NCBI RefSeq assembly: GCF_903645295.1
Contig: NZ_CAHJXM010000003.1
Span: 124,001-188,000 of the forward strand
Direction of reading: 5' to 3'
Length of the DNA: 64,000 nucleotides
Source: Bacillus sp. Marseille-Q1617
Lineage (GTDB): Bacteria > Bacillota > Bacilli > Bacillales > Bacillaceae_B
Under the pieces are notes generated by a model that ran no database searches, was not told the DNA's origin, and saw nothing but the letters and a program-made list of their open reading frames with translations. How positions within the stretch are numbered: the stretch's first letter is position 1; each line of letters begins with the position of its first letter. Positions 57,708-64,000 of the stretch are shown here, in pieces. The translations under genes were made by a program, and so were the position numbers.

Positions 57708-57974
57708 ATGAGTTCTTTTGACAAAACGATGCGATTTGATTTTTCTGATGAGCCATTCGAGCATGACGTCAAGGAAGTTTTGCTTCAAGTTCATGATGCT
57801 CTTCAAGAAAAAGGGTATAACCCGATCAATCAAATCGTTGGATACTTATTATCTGGGGATCCGGCTTATATCCCAAGACATCAAGACGCCAGAAATATCA
57901 TCCGCCGCTTGGAGCGTGATGAAATCATCGAAGAATTAGTCAAATCGTATTTGAAACAGCATAAAGAGGGATAA
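57708..57974 (+). CDS. ireB: IreB family regulatory protein (YrzL)
   Basis: An 88-residue protein with the family sequence [20 protein letters not shown] and the C-terminal [21 protein letters not shown]. In Enterococcus IreB is phosphorylated by the Ser/Thr kinase IreK on N-terminal threonines and regulates cephalosporin resistance; Thr near position 7 is a candidate site. It starts at ATG 57708 after AGAGGTG and is coupled to ruvX 3 bp downstream. Confidence 0.92.
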   Translation: MSSFDKTMRFDFSDEPFEHDVKEVLLQVHDALQEKGYNPINQIVGYLLSGDPAYIPRHQDARNIIRRLERDEIIEELVKSYLKQHKEG

Positions 57975-57977
57975 TGA

Positions 57978-58394
57978 ATGCGAGTTATGGGATTGGACGT
58001 TGGCTCTAAAACTGTAGGCGTTGCAATAAGCGACGCCCTTGGCTGGACAGCCCAGGGGATCGAAACAGTGAGAATCAACGAAGAAGAAGGCGACTTCCGT
58101 ATTGAACGTATAAAGGAACTGGCAAAGGAATACGAAGTGGACACAATCATTGTCGGGCTTCCGAAAAACATGAACAATACTATCGGACCGCGCGGGGAAG
58201 CTTCAAAGTCTTACGGCGATCTGATCGAGCGCGAGCTTTCCATACCAGTTAAATATTGGGATGAACGCTTAAGCACGATGGCTGCGGAGAGAGTCCTCCT
58301 TGAAGCCGATGTAAGCAGAAAGAAACGGAAGAAAGTAATTGATAAAATGGCTGCAGTGATGATCCTGCAAGGATATCTTGACAGTCAAAAATAA
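57978..58394 (+). CDS. ruvX: RuvX/YqgF family putative Holliday junction resolvase
   Basis: A 138-residue RNase H-fold protein with [19 protein letters not shown], a second strand [10 protein letters not shown], and [14 protein letters not shown]. YqgF proteins resolve Holliday junctions and, in some bacteria, process 16S rRNA. It sits between ireB and a DUF1292 gene, the usual Firmicutes trio. Confidence 0.94.
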   Translation: MRVMGLDVGSKTVGVAISDALGWTAQGIETVRINEEEGDFRIERIKELAKEYEVDTIIVGLPKNMNNTIGPRGEASKSYGDLIERELSIPVKYWDERLSTMAAERVLLEADVSRKKRKKVIDKMAAVMILQGYLDSQK

Positions 58395-58409
58395 TGAGGT
58401 GAATGTTCA

Positions 58410-58697
58410 ATGGAACACGGAGAAAAACAAATCACAGTTGTGGATGAACAAGGAAATGAACAGCTTTGTGAAGTCCTCTTCACATTTGAATCAGATAAAT
58501 TCAACAAATCATATGTCCTGTATTATCCGCTTGGAGCAGATGAAAATGATGAAGAAGAAATCGAAATCCATGCATCTGCTTTCGTTCCTGGTGACGAAGG
58601 CGAAGAAGGCGAATTAAAGCCGATTGAAACAGAAGAAGAGTGGGACATGATTGAAGAAATGCTGAATACGTTCCTGGATGAAGAAGAGGGCGAATAA
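58410..58697 (+). CDS. DUF1292 acidic protein (YrzB)
   Basis: A 95-residue, strongly acidic protein ([20 protein letters not shown] ... FLDEEEGE) of the DUF1292 family, found next to ruvX and ireB in Firmicutes. Function is not known. AATGAGGTG precedes the ATG. A terminator follows, closing the ireB-ruvX-yrzB unit. Confidence 0.88.
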   Translation: MEHGEKQITVVDEQGNEQLCEVLFTFESDKFNKSYVLYYPLGADENDEEEIEIHASAFVPGDEGEEGELKPIETEEEWDMIEEMLNTFLDEEEGE

Positions 58698-58722
58698 CCC
58701 TCCCTTTAAGAACGTTTTTTAG

Positions 58723-58776
58723 AACAGGGATCGGTGAAAGGATTATTTTTATTCCTTTTTGCCGGTCCCTGTTTCA
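58723..58776 (+). terminator. Intrinsic terminator after the DUF1292 gene
   Basis: AACAGGGA-CGG pairs with CCGG-TCCCTGTT around an AAAGGA/TCCTTT inner stem. The following T run is short. Confidence 0.6.
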
Positions 58777-58799
58777 CTTTGTGCAAAATATTGTATAAT
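58772..58799 (+). promoter_or_regulatory. Possible promoter for mltG
   Basis: TATAAT (58794-58799) is a consensus -10; TTTCAC (58772-58777) is the best -35 at 16 bp. Confidence 0.5.
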
Positions 58800-58867
58800 A
58801 GGGAGGATGATGTCGAATCAACATGACGGATATCCCGCTTTTTTGCTCGAAAGGGGGAAATGAAGAG

Positions 58868-60001
58868 TTGGAAGATAAAAATAAAATAAAAGAAACGCTT
58901 ATGAACAAACTCTTGGAAAGACAAGAAGAGGCGAAAGTCATTCGTAAAATCGTCGGACTTATCTTTTTATCGCTTATTATTATAATCGGAGGAACGGCGG
59001 TCGGTGGATATCTTTATGTGAAGTCTGCCCTGAAGCCAGTCGATCCGGATAATAGCAAACCGGTGAAGGTGGAGATCCCGATTGGTTCAGGAGTCACTTC
59101 CATTGGTAATATCCTGGAAGAAAACGGTATTGTGAAAAACGCAACCGTTTTTAAATACTATGTGAAATTCAATAATGAATCAGGGTTTCAGGCGGGTTCA
59201 TATGATTTGACACCTTCCATGACGCTGAATGAAATTGTCAATAGTTTAAAAACAGGCAAGGTAATGAGAAAAGCAGAATTCAAAATTACATTACCCGAAG
59301 GACTTCAACTGGATAAAATTACAGAAATTATCGCAGATAAGTCCCCATATGAAAAAGATGAAATCGAAAAGAAACTGAAAGACAAGAAATGGATCGAGCA
59401 ATTAAAAAAGGAATATCCGAACTTGGTAACAGACGAAGTATTCAATAAAGATATCAAGAGACCGCTGGAAGGCTATCTTTACCCTGCAACCTATTCTTTC
59501 TATGAAAAGAAACCTTCTCTTGAAAAAATACTCAATAAAATGATCGCTCAAACCGATGAAGTGCTGGCGCAATACCAGGATTCTATGGCTGATAGAGAGT
59601 ATACAGCACATGAATTATTAACGATGTCTTCCCTGATTGAAGAAGAAGCAACTGAAAAAGCGGACAGGGGCAAGATATCAAGTGTGTTCTATAACCGCAT
59701 CGAGGAAGGGATGCCCCTTCAAACAGACCCTACCGTCCTCTATGCACTCGGAGAGCATAAATCACGCACAGTCTACAAGGACTTGGAAGTCGATTCGCCT
59801 TATAACACCTATAAAGTGAAAGGACTTCCGCCGGGGCCGATTGCAAATGCGGGACTATCATCAATCGAAGCGGCACTTCAGCCGGAAGACACAAATTATT
59901 ATTATTTCCTGGCTTCTTCCAACGGATCGGTCTATTATTCGGAAACGCTTGAGGAACACAACGAAAAGAAAGCTAAATATATTACAAATAAATCTGAATG
60001 A
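58868..60001 (+). CDS. mltG: Endolytic peptidoglycan transglycosylase MltG (YrrL)
   Basis: A 377-residue type II membrane protein. It has a cytoplasmic N-terminus, one helix (about 29-50), a LysM-like subdomain (PVKVEIPIGSGVTSIGNILEE) and the YceG catalytic domain. The catalytic glutamate is in LTMSSLIEEEA (about 254-262), followed by FYNRIEEGMPLQTDPTVLYALG. It cleaves nascent glycan strands. TTG at 58868 with AAGGGGG upstream gives the usual N-terminus; a longer frame from 58823 is less likely. A terminator follows. Confidence 0.93.
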   Translation: MEDKNKIKETLMNKLLERQEEAKVIRKIVGLIFLSLIIIIGGTAVGGYLYVKSALKPVDPDNSKPVKVEIPIGSGVTSIGNILEENGIVKNATVFKYYVKFNNESGFQAGSYDLTPSMTLNEIVNSLKTGKVMRKAEFKITLPEGLQLDKITEIIADKSPYEKDEIEKKLKDKKWIEQLKKEYPNLVTDEVFNKDIKRPLEGYLYPATYSFYEKKPSLEKILNKMIAQTDEVLAQYQDSMADREYTAHELLTMSSLIEEEATEKADRGKISSVFYNRIEEGMPLQTDPTVLYALGEHKSRTVYKDLEVDSPYNTYKVKGLPPGPIANAGLSSIEAALQPEDTNYYYFLASSNGSVYYSETLEEHNEKKAKYITNKSE

Positions 60002-60045
60002 TTCCTTCTGTGAAAGCGGTTGTGAATCAACTTCGGATGCAGGAG

Positions 60046-60080
60046 AAGAGGAAAGAAACATTCGCTTTCCTCTTTTCTTT
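60046..60080 (+). terminator. Intrinsic terminator of mltG
   Basis: A perfect stem, AGAGGAAAG / CTTTCCTCT, followed by TTTCTTT. Confidence 0.85.
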
Positions 60081-60143
60081 GTGTTAAAATAGTACAAGTT
60101 ATTTTTCATAAATGTGCGTTATCTTTGCGGATAAATGTAATGA

Positions 60144-61804
<1,661 letters not shown>

Positions 61805-61842
61805 ATCAGATGAAGAAAGATGAAAAGAACGGAGGAGTAACG

Positions 61843-63120
61843 TTGACCATGGTTGTTAAAGACCCTATCTCTAACGTTGTTGATGGTAAACGTGTTATTG
61901 TGAAGAAGCCTGAGTTATTGGCTCCTGCCGGTAACCTTGAAAAATTGAAAATAGCCGTGCACTATGGTGCAGATGCAGTTTATATTGGCGGACAGGAATT
62001 CGGACTGCGTTCAAACGCAGGCAATTTCACACTGGAAGAAATGAAAGAGGGTGTGGAGTTCGCACGGAAGTATGGGGCCAAGATTTATGTAACCACAAAT
62101 ATCTATGCCCATAATGAGAACATGGATGGTCTGGAAGAGTACTTAATGGGTCTCGAAGAAGCTGGAATTGCAGGAATCATTGTAGCAGACCCGTTGATTA
62201 TCGAGACCTGCAGACGGGTTGCCCCGAAGGTTGAGGTTCATTTAAGTACACAGCAGAGCTTATCCAATTGGAAGGCTGTTCAGTTCTGGAAAGAAGAAGG
62301 TCTGGACCGTGTTGTGCTGGCGCGTGAAACGAGCGGCGAAGAGATCCGTGAGATGAAGGAAAAAGTCGATATAGAAATCGAGACTTTCATCCATGGGGCC
62401 ATGTGCATTGCATATTCAGGGCGCTGTACATTGAGCAATCACATGACTGCACGCGACTCTAACCGTGGAGGCTGCTGTCAATCATGCCGATGGGATTATG
62501 ATCTCTATCAGCTTGAAGACGGTAATGAACAGGCTCTATACAGTGAAAATGATGCTCCTTTTGCCATGAGTCCGAAAGACTTGAAGCTCGTTGAATCGAT
62601 TCCAAGAATGATCGAACTTGGAATTGACAGCCTTAAGATTGAAGGACGGATGAAATCGATTCATTATGTTGCAACAGTAGTAAGTGTCTACCGTAAAGTC
62701 ATAGATGAATATTGTAAAGATCCGGATCATTTCAAGATCAAGAAAGAATGGCTTGAAGAACTTGAAAAATGCGCCAACCGGGAGGCGGCTCCTGCATTCT
62801 TTGAAGGGGTCCCGGGATTCAAGGAGCAGATGTTCGGGGTCCACAATAAAAAGAATACAAATTATGAATTCGTCGGACTGGTGCTCGATTATGATGAGGA
62901 AACCGGGATTGTTACGCTGCAGCAGCGAAATCATTTTAAGTCCGGGCAGGAAGTTGAATTTTTCGGGCCTGAGATCTCTAATTTCACACAAGTGATCGGA
63001 CAGATCTGGGATGATAAAGGAAATGAGCTTGACGTGGCGCGGCATCCGCTGCAAATCGTAAAGTTCAAAGTTGATCAGAGGGTGTACCCTGACAACATGA
63101 TGCGAAAGGAGAACACATAA
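61843..63120 (+). CDS. trhP2: tRNA hydroxylation protein TrhP2 (U32 peptidase family, YrrO)
   Basis: A 425-residue protein with the complete U32 signature ([17 protein letters not shown]) and further cysteines in [10 protein letters not shown], likely Fe-S ligands. It acts in prephenate-dependent hydroxylation of U34 in tRNA by homology to YrrO/TrhP. I choose TTG at 61843 because GGAGGAG (61831-61837) lies just before it; an in-frame TTG at 61801 overlaps the trhP1 stop without a site. udk begins 5 bp after its stop. Confidence 0.92.
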   Translation: MTMVVKDPISNVVDGKRVIVKKPELLAPAGNLEKLKIAVHYGADAVYIGGQEFGLRSNAGNFTLEEMKEGVEFARKYGAKIYVTTNIYAHNENMDGLEEYLMGLEEAGIAGIIVADPLIIETCRRVAPKVEVHLSTQQSLSNWKAVQFWKEEGLDRVVLARETSGEEIREMKEKVDIEIETFIHGAMCIAYSGRCTLSNHMTARDSNRGGCCQSCRWDYDLYQLEDGNEQALYSENDAPFAMSPKDLKLVESIPRMIELGIDSLKIEGRMKSIHYVATVVSVYRKVIDEYCKDPDHFKIKKEWLEELEKCANREAAPAFFEGVPGFKEQMFGVHNKKNTNYEFVGLVLDYDEETGIVTLQQRNHFKSGQEVEFFGPEISNFTQVIGQIWDDKGNELDVARHPLQIVKFKVDQRVYPDNMMRKENT

Positions 63121-63125
63121 ACGTT

Positions 63126-63761
63126 ATGAAACATAAACCGGTTGTTATTGGTGTAGCAGGAGGATCAGGATCTGGAAAAACAAGTGTGACGAAAGCCATC
63201 TATGAGCAATTCCAGGGACACTCGATTTTAATGCTGCAACAGGATTATTATTATAAAGATCAATCAAATCTGCCTTTTGAGGAGCGTTTGAAAACCAATT
63301 ACGATCATCCTTTGGCCTTCGATAACGATCTTCTCATTGAGCATCTAAACGAACTTCTTAACCACCAGTCGGTTAAGAAGCCTGTATATGATTATAAAAT
63401 GCATACCCGTTCTGACGACACTATTTTGGTAGAACCAAAGGATGTCATCATTTTAGAAGGAATTTTAGTATTAGAAGATGAAAGATTGCGCAACTTAATG
63501 GATATCAAGCTTTACGTTGATACGGATGCAGATCTGCGCATCATCAGAAGGATGCTCCGTGATATCAAAGAAAGAGGCCGTTCAATTGATTCAGTGATCG
63601 ATCAATACATCACCGTGGTGCGCCCGATGCATAATCAATTCATCGAACCGACGAAACGATATGCGGATGTCATCATTCCTGAAGGCGGCCATAATCACGT
63701 GGCAATCGATTTAATGGTAACAAAAATTCAAACAATTCTTGAACAAAAGTCATTTTTGTAA
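63126..63761 (+). CDS. udk: Uridine kinase
   Basis: A 211-residue P-loop kinase with Walker [22 protein letters not shown] and [12 protein letters not shown] substrate segments, and the lid-like [13 protein letters not shown]. It phosphorylates uridine and cytidine with GTP or ATP for pyrimidine salvage. It is the last gene of the trmR operon; its ribosome site (AAAGGAGA) lies inside the end of trhP2. Confidence 0.97.
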   Translation: MKHKPVVIGVAGGSGSGKTSVTKAIYEQFQGHSILMLQQDYYYKDQSNLPFEERLKTNYDHPLAFDNDLLIEHLNELLNHQSVKKPVYDYKMHTRSDDTILVEPKDVIILEGILVLEDERLRNLMDIKLYVDTDADLRIIRRMLRDIKERGRSIDSVIDQYITVVRPMHNQFIEPTKRYADVIIPEGGHNHVAIDLMVTKIQTILEQKSFL

Positions 63762-63816
63762 TACGATAACATAGATAAACATATATAGGTTAAATTCCCA
63801 TCAATGTAACGGAACC

Positions 63817-63853
63817 GGGGAATGGAGGAGAAGAGTCTTTCCCTCCATTCCCT
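63817..63853. terminator. Hairpin between udk and greA
   Basis: A strong stem, GGGAATGGAGG / CCTCCATTCCC, but the following sequence (TGCCTTTACA) is only weakly T-rich. It could end the udk transcript or be part of a greA leader. Confidence 0.5.
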
Positions 63854-63930
63854 GCCTTTACATTATCGTGCACCATGAACTACATAAAAAGCTTGGGAAG
63901 CTTTAAGACAGTTAAGGAGTGAAGAGGGTC

Positions 63931-64000
63931 ATGAGTACAGAAAAAGTATACCCGATGACATTAGAGGGTAAAGAAAAATTAGAGAAAGAATTAGAAAATC
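63931..64000 (+). CDS. greA: Transcription elongation factor GreA (N-terminal part, cut by window end)
   Basis: The first 23 codons (MSTEKVYPMTLEGKEKLEKE and on) begin the GreA coiled coil. ATG at 63931 has AAGAGGGT upstream. In B. subtilis greA follows udk, as here. GreA rescues backtracked RNA polymerase by stimulating transcript cleavage. Confidence 0.9.
   Translation, partial: MSTEKVYPMTLEGKEKLEKELEN

Overview
The window is chromosomal DNA of a spore-forming, low-to-moderate GC Bacillaceae bacterium (Bacillus in the broad sense; a Rossellomorea-like genus would fit, but the species cannot be fixed from sequence alone). The evidence is a dense set of endospore genes (safA, a CotS-like kinase, a YhcN/YlaJ lipoprotein, bofC, spoVB, rsfA-like, tgl), Gram-positive regulation (T-boxes, 6S RNA, a BirA operator, a LexA box), strong AAGGAGG-type ribosome sites with frequent GTG/TTG starts, and gene order that, from memory, follows the nadR-to-greA segment of Bacillus subtilis almost gene for gene.

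Layout: 1-5.6 kb is the NAD block (nifS-nadR leftward, nadBCA rightward, sharing one control region). 5.7-10.2 kb is sporulation: safA with a large coding minisatellite, a kinase-fold protein, a cortex-type lipoprotein and bofC. 10.2-15.2 kb is ruvAB, a small DUF2905 gene, queA, tgt and yajC, preceded by a five-unit 20-bp repeat array and a LexA box. 15.3-24.1 kb holds membrane genes (YrzE-like, ArsB/NhaD permease, DUF421, spoVB, comN, secDF, CDF transporter, LapA-like). 24.5-30.6 kb is recJ-apt-relA-dtd. 30.6-36.5 kb is a five-SH3b amidase, a small ORF, a T-box-led hisS-aspS operon and 6S RNA. 36.9-44.3 kb is tcdA, an rsfA-like gene, a five-gene GntR/ABC transporter operon (the main accessory-looking insertion), tgl and rarA. 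44.5-50.5 kb is cymR, a cysteine desulfurase, mnmA, a TPR protein and recD2. 50.6-52.4 kb is bioY-bioB under a BirA operator. 52.4-64 kb holds two repeat elements, small ORFs, an AI-2E-type membrane protein, T-box-led alaS, ireB-ruvX-DUF1292, mltG, the tRNA hydroxylation operon trmR-trhP1-trhP2-udk, and the first codons of greA.

Functional links: tRNA biology recurs (queA/tgt, dtd, hisS/aspS, tcdA, cysteine desulfurase/mnmA, alaS, trmR/trhP), as do DNA repair (ruvAB, recJ, rarA, recD2, ruvX) and stringent/purine metabolism (apt, relA).

No phage, IS transposase, CRISPR array, rRNA or tRNA gene was seen, and I found no clear undescribed multi-gene system. The most unusual non-coding content is a family of five intergenic inverted-repeat elements, each lying just 3' of an intrinsic terminator. 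One copy carries a 122-bp inner module in the opposite orientation to the others, and a second element family shares the same core with different but still self-complementary ends.
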